DNA of 64,000 bases from Bacillota bacterium (GTDB lineage Bacteria; Bacillota; Clostridia; Oscillospirales; Ruminococcaceae): NCBI GenBank assembly GCA_023429785.1, contig JAEZDD010000004.1:1-64000 (forward strand). The letters are read 5' to 3'. Numbering within the stretch: the first letter of the stretch is position 1; the number at the start of each line of letters is the position of its first letter. Shown piece after piece: positions 8,757 through 17,020 of this stretch. The notes under the pieces were generated by a model. The model worked only from the letters and a program-made list of their open reading frames with translations, made no database searches and was not told where the DNA came from. Made by a program: the position numbers and the translations under genes.

Positions 8757-9221
8757 TTATACATTCTTAAATATTGTCGAGCCTGACGTCGCCTTATGCT
8801 TTTTTTCGCCGCTCTTGTCATAGGTATCAGTCTGGTTTTGTGATATCCTGTTTTCTATATAGCTTAGCTTTTCTTTAACCATATCCAGAGCGAAGCCGTT
8901 AATTCGCTTAACCTCGTTTATATACTGAGAAAGCTCGGAATGCTTAGCATTCAAAAGCGTCGAATACCCGTCGGGCGCCTGTTCTATCAGCTCTGAAAAT
9001 CTCAGCTCGCCCACGCCCTCTTTTTTTAGAACGGCAAGCCTTTTTGCTTCAAGCGAATTCCCCTTCATTATTAATGCCTGCTCGCGGCTTAGGCTGTTGC
9101 TTAGCTCGCTAACATTATTTGAAGTGATATACCCGATTTTCTCATTTTCAAAGGACAGCAGTTCCTTATAATGTTCAATACACTCGTCTAAAATTAAAAC
9201 TATTGTATTATAATTTGGCAT
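8757..9221 (-). CDS. flgN: FlgN-family chaperone for FlgK and FlgL
   Basis: FlgN proteins are small helical chaperones that keep FlgK and FlgL unfolded in the cytoplasm before export. This 154-residue protein is almost entirely helical and charged. It has the FlgN-type N-terminal helix (VLILDECIEHYKELLSFENEKIGYI, residues 8-32 in segments) and a later helix with LAVLKKEGVG. Sequence conservation in this family is low, so the call depends strongly on its place between flgM and flgK. It starts 23 bp after the flgM stop. Confidence 0.85.
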   Translation of the reverse strand: MPNYNTIVLILDECIEHYKELLSFENEKIGYITSNNVSELSNSLSREQALIMKGNSLEAKRLAVLKKEGVGELRFSELIEQAPDGYSTLLNAKHSELSQYINEVKRINGFALDMVKEKLSYIENRISQNQTDTYDKSGEKKHKATSGSTIFKNV

Positions 9222-9244
9222 ATGCTCTCCCCCACATTAATTCT

Positions 9245-9529
9245 TTATATTTCGTATATTGCGCTGGCAATAGATTCAGCCGAGATGTTGTATTGACCGT
9301 TGCTGATAAGATTTTTTAGTGAAGAAATCCTTTCAGGTGATGTCGAGCTTTCAACGTTTTGCGCTATTGCTGTTTTCATTTGAGTCGATGAATTTAGCTT
9401 AACTGAAGAAAATTCAACCTTGTCAACATTTTTTGAGGCATTTTTAGCTTTTTGAATATCCTTGCTTTGCGCTTCAAAAGCCTGTGCCTTATATGAAGAA
9501 ATGGCATTGGCACATTTTTTAATTTCCAT
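9245..9529 (-). CDS. flgM: Anti-sigma-28 factor FlgM
   Basis: This 94-residue protein ends with RISSLKNLISNGQYNISAESIASAI, the helical sigma-28-binding region of FlgM (pattern R...LK..I..G.Y.V....IA..I). FlgM holds SigD inactive until the hook is complete. It is the first gene after a consensus sigma-28 promoter, giving a negative feedback loop with the sigD gene at 21.2-21.9 kb. Its ATG is preceded by GGGGAGG. Confidence 0.93.
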   Translation of the reverse strand: MEIKKCANAISSYKAQAFEAQSKDIQKAKNASKNVDKVEFSSVKLNSSTQMKTAIAQNVESSTSPERISSLKNLISNGQYNISAESIASAIYEI

Positions 9530-9571
9530 ATAGAAACCTCCCCGTAGTGTGTTTAAAATACCTTATTAGTT

Positions 9572-9598
9572 ATATCGGCAGAAAATCATAAAACTTTA
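9572..9598 (-). promoter_or_regulatory. Sigma-28 (SigD) promoter of the flgM operon
   Basis: On the minus strand TAAA (plus 9595-9598) and GCCGATAT (9572-9579) are separated by exactly 15 nt, matching the SigD/FliA consensus in both boxes and spacing. It lies about 45 bp before flgM and after the cheW terminator, so it should drive flgM through the fliT-like gene. Confidence 0.93.
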
Positions 9599-9610
9599 AT
9601 TATATTAACA

Positions 9611-9643
9611 AAAAAACTGCAACAAATTATGTGGCAGTTTTTG
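9611..9643 (-). terminator. Terminator of the cheA-cheW operon
   Basis: On the minus strand AAAAACTGC...GCAGTTTTT (plus 9634-9642 and 9612-9620, 13-nt loop) ends in a run of seven T. It lies 16 bp after the cheW stop and just upstream of the sigma-28 promoter, separating the two units. Confidence 0.85.
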
Positions 9644-9658
9644 TGAATGTTATCTATA

Positions 9659-10156
9659 TTATATTTGAGTTATAAGGTTTAGTCCCTTTTCGTCTAGCAT
9701 TTTCTTCCCGTCCAGAATGATAATCAGGTCATCCTCATATTTTGCAACACCGGAAATATACCACGACAACCTTTCTGTTGTTATAGCCGGTGGAGGAGAG
9801 AGCATTTCATCCTCAAGCTGGATAACCGCCTTGACTGTGTCAACAATGAAGCCGACCTCGACCGAGCAGATTGAAACAACAATAATACAGGTTCTCTCTG
9901 TGTATTCAGCCTCCTCAAGATGGAAGCGAAGTCTGACATCAATTACAGGAATAACCTTCCCCTTATTATTGATTATCCCTTTAACGTATTCAGGGAACTC
10001 AGGGACAGGCTTCGCCTTTTGAACCTCAATAATTTCAAGAACATCTTTAATAGGAAAAGCAAATGTTCTGTTGTCAATTATGAAGGTCAGATACTTCATG
10101 TATTGAAGGTCAACCTCTGCCTCTTCTTCATTATACCTTGTTATATAATTATTCAT
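9659..10156 (-). CDS. cheW: CheW-family chemotaxis coupling protein, copy 1
   Basis: CheW links chemoreceptors to the CheA kinase. This 165-residue protein holds one CheW domain from about residue 20, with YLTFIIDNRTFAFPIKDVLEII, PEYVKGIINNKGKVIPVIDVRLRF and TCIIVV in the usual order. It is the last gene of the cheA operon, and a second CheW is encoded directly after cheA. The two copies differ clearly, especially in their N-termini. The ATG at 10156 is chosen because AAGGAG lies 8 nt upstream; a TTG two codons earlier is too close to that site. Confidence 0.93.
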   Translation of the reverse strand: MNNYITRYNEEEAEVDLQYMKYLTFIIDNRTFAFPIKDVLEIIEVQKAKPVPEFPEYVKGIINNKGKVIPVIDVRLRFHLEEAEYTERTCIIVVSICSVEVGFIVDTVKAVIQLEDEMLSPPPAITTERLSWYISGVAKYEDDLIIILDGKKMLDEKGLNLITQI

Positions 10157-10180
10157 GTCCAAAACTCCTTATTAAGATTT

Positions 10181-11215
10181 TTAGCCTTGAAGCTGTTTGT
10201 ATATTTCCTGCGGGATATTACCTAGTGGGGACTGGATTGCGACCGCCCCGATATTAAAGGCAACCATCGGCATACCATAAACGACACAGCTATCCTTATC
10301 CTGACCTATTGTGTGCGCCCCCGCTTTTTTCATTTTAAGCATTCCCTTTGCCCCGTCAGAGCCCATACCGGTGAGAATAACACCAATTGCATTCTCCTTT
10401 GCAACCTCAGCCACCGAATCAAATAGAACATCAACCGACGGGCAATGCCCGCTGACCTTTTCGCCCGGAGTTGAATTGACATAATAGCCTTCTGAATCAC
10501 GAGCCAATGTCATGTGATAGTCGCCTGCCGCTATCAGGACCAAGCCTTCCTTCAGCCGGTCGCCGTCCTGAGCCTCACGAACCTCCATTTCGCAAAGCCT
10601 GTTAAGCCTTTCCGCGAACATATTCGTGAACTTCGGCGGCATATGCTGTGTTATTACAATTGGAGGAGTGGTTTTGGGGAGGTTTTTAATGACTGAAAGA
10701 ATTGCCTCGGTCCCGCCGGTTGACGCACCGATTGCAATAATAGACTTATCATTTTGCTTGATTGCCTTAAATGAGCTTTTCTCCACTGTCTTTTGAGCTT
10801 GAATCCCTGTTTTTGACACCTTCGCATTGCTGGCAATTTTAATCTTTTCCCTTAGGTCAAGCGCGAAAGCCTTAAGGTCGTCAAGCCCTTTTGCAACAGG
10901 CTTTTTAACGAAATCAACCGCTCCGGCATCAAGCGCCTCAAAAGCATTGATGGGAAGAGAGCTGACAACAACAACCGGCACAGGATACTGTGGCATCAGC
11001 TTTTTAAGAAATTCAATTCCGTTCATTTTTGGCATTTCAATATCAAGAGTGAGAACGTCAGGACGAAGCTCAATAATCCTGTCCCTCGCATCATAAGGGT
11101 CGCCCGCCGTCCCGACTATTTCGATGTTTTTATCCTCGCCGACAAATTTCGACAATACTTCTCTGAAAAGTAATGAATCATCGACAATTAATACCTTAAT
11201 CCTTTTTGTCTCCAC
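10181..11215 (-). CDS. cheB: Chemoreceptor glutamate methylesterase/deamidase CheB
   Basis: This 344-residue response regulator has the normal CheB length. The receiver domain (1-120) shows the acidic pair D12-D13, the phospho-acceptor D58 in LTLDIEMP, and KK near residue 104. The catalytic domain (about 155-344) shows the Ser-His-Asp triad in GASTGGTEA, TQHMPP and LTGMGSDGAKGM. CheB removes methyl groups or deamidates receptor glutamines for adaptation. It is translated from GTG preceded by GGAGGG. It lies after cheR, its opposing methyltransferase. Confidence 0.97.
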   Translation of the reverse strand: METKRIKVLIVDDSLLFREVLSKFVGEDKNIEIVGTAGDPYDARDRIIELRPDVLTLDIEMPKMNGIEFLKKLMPQYPVPVVVVSSLPINAFEALDAGAVDFVKKPVAKGLDDLKAFALDLREKIKIASNAKVSKTGIQAQKTVEKSSFKAIKQNDKSIIAIGASTGGTEAILSVIKNLPKTTPPIVITQHMPPKFTNMFAERLNRLCEMEVREAQDGDRLKEGLVLIAAGDYHMTLARDSEGYYVNSTPGEKVSGHCPSVDVLFDSVAEVAKENAIGVILTGMGSDGAKGMLKMKKAGAHTIGQDKDSCVVYGMPMVAFNIGAVAIQSPLGNIPQEIYKQLQG

Positions 11216-11246
11216 AAAAGGCCCTCCATAAAGTTAATGATAAGCT

Positions 11247-12047
11247 TTACTTAATATATATTGCCGGCTTGACCAGTTTATAGTTAGTCTTCTTGCTGAT
11301 ATTTTCGGCGTGACCTATAAAAAGATATCCGCCGTCTTTTGTTGCGTCATAAAATCGATTAACCAGGCCTTCGCGAGTAATGCTGTCAAAATATATCATT
11401 ACATTCCTGCAAAGTATCAGGTCAAAGGGCTTTTTATATACAACCTCGTCCATAAGATTGAAATACTTAAATACCACTTCATCTCTTAATGCTTTTTTAA
11501 CCTGATAATTATGCTCGTCAAGCTTGTCAAAATACTTTTTTAGCCATTCCTGCGGGATATCCTGAAGGTCGCTGTCCTTATACACGCCGTTTTTCGCGGT
11601 TAGTAATGCTTTTTGAGAAATATCTGTCGCCAGAATCTTACAGTCCCAGAGCTTTTTATTCTCTCCAAAATACTCATCTATGCACATTGCGAGGTTATAC
11701 GGCTCATTCCCGTATGAACAGCCGGCGCTCCATATCCGGATGTCCCTGTCCTTCACTGTTCTTTCAAGCTGAGGGAGAACTGTGCTTTTCAGAAATTCAA
11801 AATGCTCATTTTCACGCATGAAATACGTGTGATTTGTCGTCAGCTTATTCATAAACAAGGTCATTTCTTCACCGGTTTTATCAGAGAAAACCGCATCGAT
11901 ATATTCCTTGAAGTCTGTATAACCCTTCTCCTGAATGGTGAAGCTAAGCCGCCCTTCAATGAGAAGTCGCTTTTGTATCAGGTTAATCCCATAATTGTCT
12001 TTAACAAATGTAACAATTCGTTTGAAATCATCGTCAGTCAGCTTCAT
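11247..12047 (-). CDS. cheR: Chemoreceptor methyltransferase CheR
   Basis: CheR uses S-adenosylmethionine to methylate receptor glutamates. This 266-residue protein has the N-terminal helical domain (1-75, with YGINLIQKRLLIEGRL and LTTNHTYFMRE) and the methyltransferase fold with IWSAGCSYGNEPYNLAM (SAM-binding loop), ILATDIS and FDLILCRNVMIYFD, all conserved in the family. The ATG at 12047 has GAAAGG 7 nt upstream. A TTG five codons earlier would place that site inside the coding region. Its stop is 31 bp before cheB. Confidence 0.97.
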   Translation of the reverse strand: MKLTDDDFKRIVTFVKDNYGINLIQKRLLIEGRLSFTIQEKGYTDFKEYIDAVFSDKTGEEMTLFMNKLTTNHTYFMRENEHFEFLKSTVLPQLERTVKDRDIRIWSAGCSYGNEPYNLAMCIDEYFGENKKLWDCKILATDISQKALLTAKNGVYKDSDLQDIPQEWLKKYFDKLDEHNYQVKKALRDEVVFKYFNLMDEVVYKKPFDLILCRNVMIYFDSITREGLVNRFYDATKDGGYLFIGHAENISKKTNYKLVKPAIYIK

Positions 12048-12073
12048 AGTATTGCCTTTCAAAAAAGTAATAT

Positions 12074-12547
12074 TTAGTCTATTATGATTTTATTACTGTC
12101 TAAAATGAATATTACATCGTCATCGGTATTCACAAGATGCTTTATATACTTATTCGCATTGACTGTTTTGTTGTTTGGCGGCGGGGTAAGCTGACTGGCC
12201 AAAACGCTGATAACCTCGGATACTCTGTCAACAATAAGCCCAACAGAGATGTCATCCATCTCAACAACTATAATACAGGTTCTCTCGTCATAATCAATAT
12301 GGTCCTTCCCGAATCTTGAGCGAACGTTCATAACCGGGATAACCTTTCCGCGAAGATTGATAACTCCCTCTATATACTTCGGGATTTTTGGAATTACCGT
12401 TATCGGCTGAATTTCAATAATGTCTGTCACATATTGAATTTCAAGGCCATAGGTTTGCCCCTCAACAAAAAAAGTTAATAATTCACCGCCGGTTTTAGTT
12501 ATATCCCTGTGGGCTAAGTCTTGTTCAATTACATTTATATCTTCCAT
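12074..12547 (-). CDS. cheW: CheW-family chemotaxis coupling protein, copy 2
   Basis: This 157-residue CheW has the domain motifs LLTFFVEGQTYGLEIQYVTDII, IEGVINLRGKVIPVMNVRSRF and TCIIVVEMDDISVGLIVDRVSEV. It follows cheA by 15 bp and is closer to the CheW consensus (EIQP..ITVIPKIP) than the other copy at the end of the operon. Two CheW proteins in one operon may build mixed receptor arrays or serve different receptor classes. No receptor gene is present to test this. Confidence 0.94.
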   Translation of the reverse strand: MEDINVIEQDLAHRDITKTGGELLTFFVEGQTYGLEIQYVTDIIEIQPITVIPKIPKYIEGVINLRGKVIPVMNVRSRFGKDHIDYDERTCIIVVEMDDISVGLIVDRVSEVISVLASQLTPPPNNKTVNANKYIKHLVNTDDDVIFILDSNKIIID

Positions 12548-12562
12548 GAAATATTCCCTCCC

Positions 12563-14695
12563 TTAGCTTTCATTCAAAATATTGTTGATGTCTAGTATAA
12601 TGGTGATGCTTCCATCGCCCAGAATACTACAGCCAGCCATGCCGCTTCGCTTGACATTAAACTTATTCAGCAATGGTGAGAAGGGCTTGACAACAACCTG
12701 TTGCTCTCCGATTAGTTCGTCTGCGAAAAGACAGGTCTGCTTCCCGTCGGCTTCAACAAGAATAATTATGCCGTCCTTGAGGTCTGTATATCGGCTCTTT
12801 ATATCAAAAAATTCATGCAGTCTGATAAGCGGATAGCACTTCCCTCTTATCATTATCATTTCATCGTCCTCTGTATCGTGGATAAGCTGCTTTTCTGTGA
12901 ATTTAAAAGATTCCTTGATTGTGCTGGTTGGAATTGTGAGGATTGAGTCGCCGACTGAAACCTCCATCCCGTCAACAATTGCAAGTGACAGAGGGATTTT
13001 TATGATGAAGTTTGTGCCCTCGCCAAACTTGCTGTCAACTGTTACAGTTCCGCCGATTTTCTCAATATTCTGCTTAACAACATCAGTGCCGACGCCACGA
13101 CCGGAAAATTCCGTAACCTGCTCCTTGAGTGAAAAGCCCGGCTGCATAATCATATTGAAGATTTCTTTATCGGTATATTCATTCTCCGGCTTTTTGAGGA
13201 TACCGTTCTTCTTCGCCTTTTCAAGAACCTTTTTGGGGTTTATGCCCTTTCCGTTATCAGATACAACAATTACAACCTCGCCTGATGAGTTGAAAGCCGA
13301 AAGTGTGATTGTGCTTTTTTCCGTCTTCCCTGATGCCGCATATTCCTCAGGTGTTTCAATGCCATGGTCCATTGCATTTCTGACCAGATGCATCAGCGGG
13401 TCGTTAAGATTATCTATTACGGTTTTGTCAACCTCGGTTTCTTCTCCGACGAATACAAGTTCAACGTCCTTATTAAGCTTCATTTTCATATCACGGACAA
13501 TTCGGCTCATCTTATTGAATACGCCCGAAAGAGGAACCATTCGGATTGACATAACTATATCCTGAAGCTCGTCAGTCAGCTTTCTCAGCTGTCTTGACGC
13601 CTTAGCGAAGTTGTCGAGCTTCAGCCCCTTTATATCAGGACTTGAAATAACCATTGCCTCTGTTATAACAATTTCGCCGACCATGTCAAGAAGCTGGTCA
13701 AGCTTGTTCAAATTAACGGAAATCAGACTTTGCTTTGTCCCGCCCTTTGATTGCGAAAGAGCATTGCTTAAGCTTTCGGCAGTGTCGCCTTTGACATCAT
13801 TACTCACCGGAATATCGTTATGCTGAGGCTGGCTAGCCGCCTCAATATGTACCTTTTCTTCTGTTTGAGAAATTTCAATGACCTGGCTTTCAGCCGGACG
13901 TTCACTTATTAAAACCTCTTCAATAACTTCATACGACTTGACGTTAAGTGCATTTTCAATATGCTTGAATATATCTTCAGGAGTTGTATGAGAAGTGAAT
14001 TTCAGAACAAGACCGTCCTCAACAATAATCTTCGCCGTGTCCGGATTCGTTTCAACGTCGGATGGGAAGGACTCTAAATATGAGCAATCATCTTTAATCG
14101 TATTTATCAATAAAAGCGCACGAAGATTTTCCATCAGACAGCCGTCCTCGAAGAAAACTCTGACTGATGTGACATCCTTTCGTATTTCTGTTTCTGTCGA
14201 TGCCTTTTCTTCAGGCTTTTCCTTCGATTTCGCCGGTGCCTTTGACTTTTTCGCGGCAGCCTTCTGTGTTGGCTCACCGCCGCCATTTTTTAGCACCTCT
14301 ATGTAATCCTTTATAGTTTCCTTCAGCGCTGAAAAATCCGTCGGCTCACTGTCCTCAATCTGAATCAGCTCAATTTCCGCCTTCATTAGGTCAGATGCGT
14401 TAAATACAATTTCATACAGATGAGAAATAGACGCACTCAGCCCCTTATTCTCACGAAGAATATAAAACATGTCTTCAATAACATGCGCCAGCGTTGACAT
14501 ATTCTCAAGCCCCATCATGGCAGACGAGCCCTTTATGGTATGCATGATTCTAAATATCTCATTGATATCCTCATCACCCATAACATTCTTCTTTTCCGTT
14601 TTCATTAAAATTTCATCCAACTGCTCTAGCAATGTGCTGGTTTCAAAAATATACATGTCGAGCATTGCTTCCATGCTTGAATCGAATCTTGCCAT
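12563..14695 (-). CDS. cheA: Chemotaxis histidine kinase CheA
   Basis: CheA autophosphorylates and passes phosphate to CheY and CheB. The 710 residues hold the Hpt domain with phospho-acceptor H52 in MHTIKGSSAMMG, a Lys/Ala/Glu-rich linker (about 140-170), a P2-like domain (175-260), a second linker, the dimerisation domain (about 325-385, with LDMVGEIVITE), the ATPase with N box LVRNAMDHGIE, DNGKGI and GRGVGTDVV, and a CheW-like regulatory domain (about 575-710). All expected catalytic motifs are present. It begins its own operon, with a sigma-A promoter 100-130 bp upstream. Confidence 0.97.
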   Translation of the reverse strand: MARFDSSMEAMLDMYIFETSTLLEQLDEILMKTEKKNVMGDEDINEIFRIMHTIKGSSAMMGLENMSTLAHVIEDMFYILRENKGLSASISHLYEIVFNASDLMKAEIELIQIEDSEPTDFSALKETIKDYIEVLKNGGGEPTQKAAAKKSKAPAKSKEKPEEKASTETEIRKDVTSVRVFFEDGCLMENLRALLLINTIKDDCSYLESFPSDVETNPDTAKIIVEDGLVLKFTSHTTPEDIFKHIENALNVKSYEVIEEVLISERPAESQVIEISQTEEKVHIEAASQPQHNDIPVSNDVKGDTAESLSNALSQSKGGTKQSLISVNLNKLDQLLDMVGEIVITEAMVISSPDIKGLKLDNFAKASRQLRKLTDELQDIVMSIRMVPLSGVFNKMSRIVRDMKMKLNKDVELVFVGEETEVDKTVIDNLNDPLMHLVRNAMDHGIETPEEYAASGKTEKSTITLSAFNSSGEVVIVVSDNGKGINPKKVLEKAKKNGILKKPENEYTDKEIFNMIMQPGFSLKEQVTEFSGRGVGTDVVKQNIEKIGGTVTVDSKFGEGTNFIIKIPLSLAIVDGMEVSVGDSILTIPTSTIKESFKFTEKQLIHDTEDDEMIMIRGKCYPLIRLHEFFDIKSRYTDLKDGIIILVEADGKQTCLFADELIGEQQVVVKPFSPLLNKFNVKRSGMAGCSILGDGSITIILDINNILNES

Positions 14696-14795
14696 ACAGC
14701 CACCTACTTTAATTAATATTGTTTAAATTATTCCCTTAGTTTAATTTATTTCGCACTATTATTTAAATAAATATATACTTTTCGCTATTTTTATT

Positions 14796-14824
14796 ATTAT
14801 AACCTAAAAATCGCTTTACTACAA
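14796..14824 (-). promoter_or_regulatory. Sigma-A promoter of the cheA operon
   Basis: On the minus strand TTGTAG (plus 14819-14824) and perfect TATAAT (14796-14801) have a 17-nt spacer. The leader to cheA is about 95 nt. Its -35 box overlaps by two bases the -35 box of the divergent promoter at 14815-14843. Confidence 0.75.
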
Positions 14825-14843
14825 TAGAAAAATAGGATATTAT
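14815..14843 (+). promoter_or_regulatory. Sigma-A promoter of the ylqG/ylqH-like pair
   Basis: TTTACT (14815-14820) and TATTAT (14838-14843) are separated by 17 nt, about 35 bp before the TTG start. The -35 region coincides with that of the cheA promoter on the other strand. Confidence 0.65.
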
Positions 14844-14877
14844 ATAAATAAATTGAAAAAATAGGGGGAATTTAACT

Positions 14878-16707
14878 TTGGCTGATTTGCTTCGTATAAC
14901 TTCTGTCGTCAATCCAAAAAACTATACTTTACAAAGCAAGCCGTTAGCTCAATCTGATGCGGTTTTTGATTTAGTCGATTTATCTAAAATTGTCAAGACA
15001 AATGATAAGACGCAGGAATTCCGCCAAAACGATAATTCCTTCACCGGCAACAACTCCGACGCGCTTTTAGATATTCAGCTTAAAATCGCCAAAAATCCTT
15101 CATATACAGTGAGGCTCATGAAGGACTTACTTGGCGAGAATGTCGTTTCACAATTCGTTCAAAGCGGCTCACCCGATGTAATAAATGAATTCAATGAATT
15201 TTCTAAGAATATATTCCTGTCAAGCGGGAATATTGTTTCCGACTTGATTTCACAGCAAAAGGGCACGACGGCTTTTAGCGGGGAGCTGTTTAGCCTTCTT
15301 CGAGAAATTGCTGAGCTGACCAGCTCAAAGGAGCTAAAAAATGCTATTGCCGTTTTTTTAAAAAATGCTTTTTCTCTTTCGTCACAAAATGACATTTTAA
15401 AATCATTATCCTCAAGCTTCAAGTTCCTGTCCGAGAGTATGGCCCCAAGCCGAAGCCTTTCCGCCTCGCTGGAGGAAATGGCAAATAAGCTTTCGTCAAT
15501 GAATGCGGGGAATGATTTTCAGAAATTAAAGTCTGAGGCTTTAAAGCTCCTCGACTCTGTTTTAAACAGTCTTATTGCGACCGACAAGATTAAAAACATG
15601 GTATCCCTCATTAAATATAATCTTTCACGTTTTAACGATAACCCGAATACCGTCGATAACGGCTTTAAATCAATATTGAGCCTCGTGAATAATCAAAATC
15701 TCAAGGAGCTTTTGAGCGATGGCTATGACAAGTTCATTCAAGGGAGCAGCATCCCGACCATTTCTAAAAATGCTCTTTTGTCAAACAGCGAGAGCTTTTT
15801 AGCCGGTGAAAATCTCGCATATAATCTCGCCAAAATGGCTGGCGAAAATGTTAAACAGATTAACACTCTTTCTTTTCATAATGACCTTGATGTTATATCA
15901 CAAAGGCTTTCCGGCCTTGTTGATTCTGACGGTAATATTTCAGGAATGCCGCTTGAGGAAGGCTCAAAGGCAATAGCCGACTTGTTAAAAACCATTCTTC
16001 CCAAAAATTCGGGTGGTGAAGTCGCGAGATTCATTTCTGACTTTAATCAATCGAAGGACTTGAATGTTCTCATCAACAGGCTAAGCTTCATTTTAAACAA
16101 TATTGATAATGTTGATGTCAAGACTTCCTTAGCGAGCGTGATGAACAAGGTCCTGACGTCTCTGTCAACCTCGCCTGACATAATTTTTCAGCCGCCCACC
16201 TCGATGGAAAACCTAGTGAACTTCCTCACCAAAGCAATTAACAATCAGAATATTTCTCATCTTGGAATAATCGACCCGAACACTATTGTTCAAAGCATGC
16301 TGACCGCCCCCGGAGTTTTCACTCCCCTTCTTCACTATATCCTCCCTGTTCAGATTGAGGATTTAAGGGCTTTCGGCGAGCTATGGATTGACAACGAATC
16401 TAATTCTGCCGGCTCTGACGCTGATGAAAATTCACAGCATATTTTCCTTAGCTTTGATATTGAAAGGGTTGGGCTTTTTGAGCTTGAAATTTTCTCAAAG
16501 GGCAGCTCGCTGAATGTTTCACTTTTTTGCCCTAAAAATCTAGTTTCCTTCTTCTCCGTTTTAAAAGGAAAAATCGCCGACGTAGCTGATAGCTGCGGTT
16601 ATTCAATTAAGAAAACAACCGTCGCCCCGCTTTCAAAGGTGCGGACGCTGGTTGACATCTTCCCGAGGATTGCTGAAAGGAGGGCAGGCTTAAATGTCAA
16701 AATCTAA
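14878..16707 (+). CDS. YlqG-like protein with a FliK/Flg_hook-like C-terminus
   Basis: This 609-residue protein has no signal peptide. Most of it is helical and Ser/Asn/Leu-rich (about 60-450). The last 100 residues (FLSFDIERVGLFELEIFSKG, LNVSLFCPKNLVSFF and a CGYSIKKTTV tail) resemble the FliK C-terminal (Flg_hook) domain. A FlhB C-terminal-like gene overlaps its end, as in the Bacillus subtilis ylqG-ylqH pair. FliK-type domains contact FlhB during substrate switching, so a role in export control is a reasonable inference; its real function is unknown. The start is TTG, preceded by AGGGGGAA. It lies on the plus strand between two minus-strand flagellar units. Confidence 0.75.
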   Translation: MADLLRITSVVNPKNYTLQSKPLAQSDAVFDLVDLSKIVKTNDKTQEFRQNDNSFTGNNSDALLDIQLKIAKNPSYTVRLMKDLLGENVVSQFVQSGSPDVINEFNEFSKNIFLSSGNIVSDLISQQKGTTAFSGELFSLLREIAELTSSKELKNAIAVFLKNAFSLSSQNDILKSLSSSFKFLSESMAPSRSLSASLEEMANKLSSMNAGNDFQKLKSEALKLLDSVLNSLIATDKIKNMVSLIKYNLSRFNDNPNTVDNGFKSILSLVNNQNLKELLSDGYDKFIQGSSIPTISKNALLSNSESFLAGENLAYNLAKMAGENVKQINTLSFHNDLDVISQRLSGLVDSDGNISGMPLEEGSKAIADLLKTILPKNSGGEVARFISDFNQSKDLNVLINRLSFILNNIDNVDVKTSLASVMNKVLTSLSTSPDIIFQPPTSMENLVNFLTKAINNQNISHLGIIDPNTIVQSMLTAPGVFTPLLHYILPVQIEDLRAFGELWIDNESNSAGSDADENSQHIFLSFDIERVGLFELEIFSKGSSLNVSLFCPKNLVSFFSVLKGKIADVADSCGYSIKKTTVAPLSKVRTLVDIFPRIAERRAGLNVKI

Positions 16708-16984
16708 TAACTCGTCACAAAATACCGCCGTCGCCATAAAATACAATTCAGACAAGGACTATGCCCCAGTAGTTGTTGCGTCAGGGCATGGAGCTGTCGC
16801 TGAAAAAATCATCGAAATCGCCGACCAGAACGGCGTCCCCATTTTCCGTGATGACAGCACAGCCGCTGTCCTCACTATGCTAAGCGTCGGTCAGGAAATC
16901 CCGCCTTCTTTATATGAACTAATCGCCGGAATTTATGTTGAAATATTGAATACGTCAAAAGAACTGATTAAAAACCCTGAATAG
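16694..16984 (+). CDS. YlqH-like protein, stand-alone FlhB C-terminal domain
   Basis: This 96-residue protein aligns with the last 90 residues of the FlhB in this window: AVAIKYNSDKDYAPVVVASG against AVAIKYDPDKNNAPTVIAKG, then KIIEIADQNGV against KIIEIATENNV, and EIPPSLYE against EIPEEFYN. It lacks the membrane part and the self-cleaving NPTH motif, so it matches only the part after the cleavage site (FlhB-CC, YlqH/FhlB type). It could replace or compete with the cleaved FlhB fragment at the export gate. It overlaps the ylqG-like gene by 14 bp, which indicates translational coupling. Confidence 0.9.
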   Translation: MSKSNNSSQNTAVAIKYNSDKDYAPVVVASGHGAVAEKIIEIADQNGVPIFRDDSTAAVLTMLSVGQEIPPSLYELIAGIYVEILNTSKELIKNPE

Positions 16985-16992
16985 ATGCTTAA

Positions 16993-17016
16993 AACCCTCA
17001 CCTTTAGGCGAGGGTT
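16993..17016. terminator. Bidirectional terminator between ylqH-like and DUF342 genes
   Basis: A 10-bp stem with loop TTTA (arms 16993-17002 and 17007-17016) lies between converging genes. On the minus strand all pairs form (one G-U) and TTTT follows. On the plus strand there is one A-C mismatch and a weaker T stretch. It should end the long flgB operon and the ylqG/H-like pair. Confidence 0.8.
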
Positions 17017-17020
17017 ATTT

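Noticed and set aside
12897..13565. 222-codon open frame on the plus strand opposite cheA
   Set aside because: It is antisense to conserved CheA motifs, with low-complexity Ser/Thr/Phe composition typical of reversed coding sequence.
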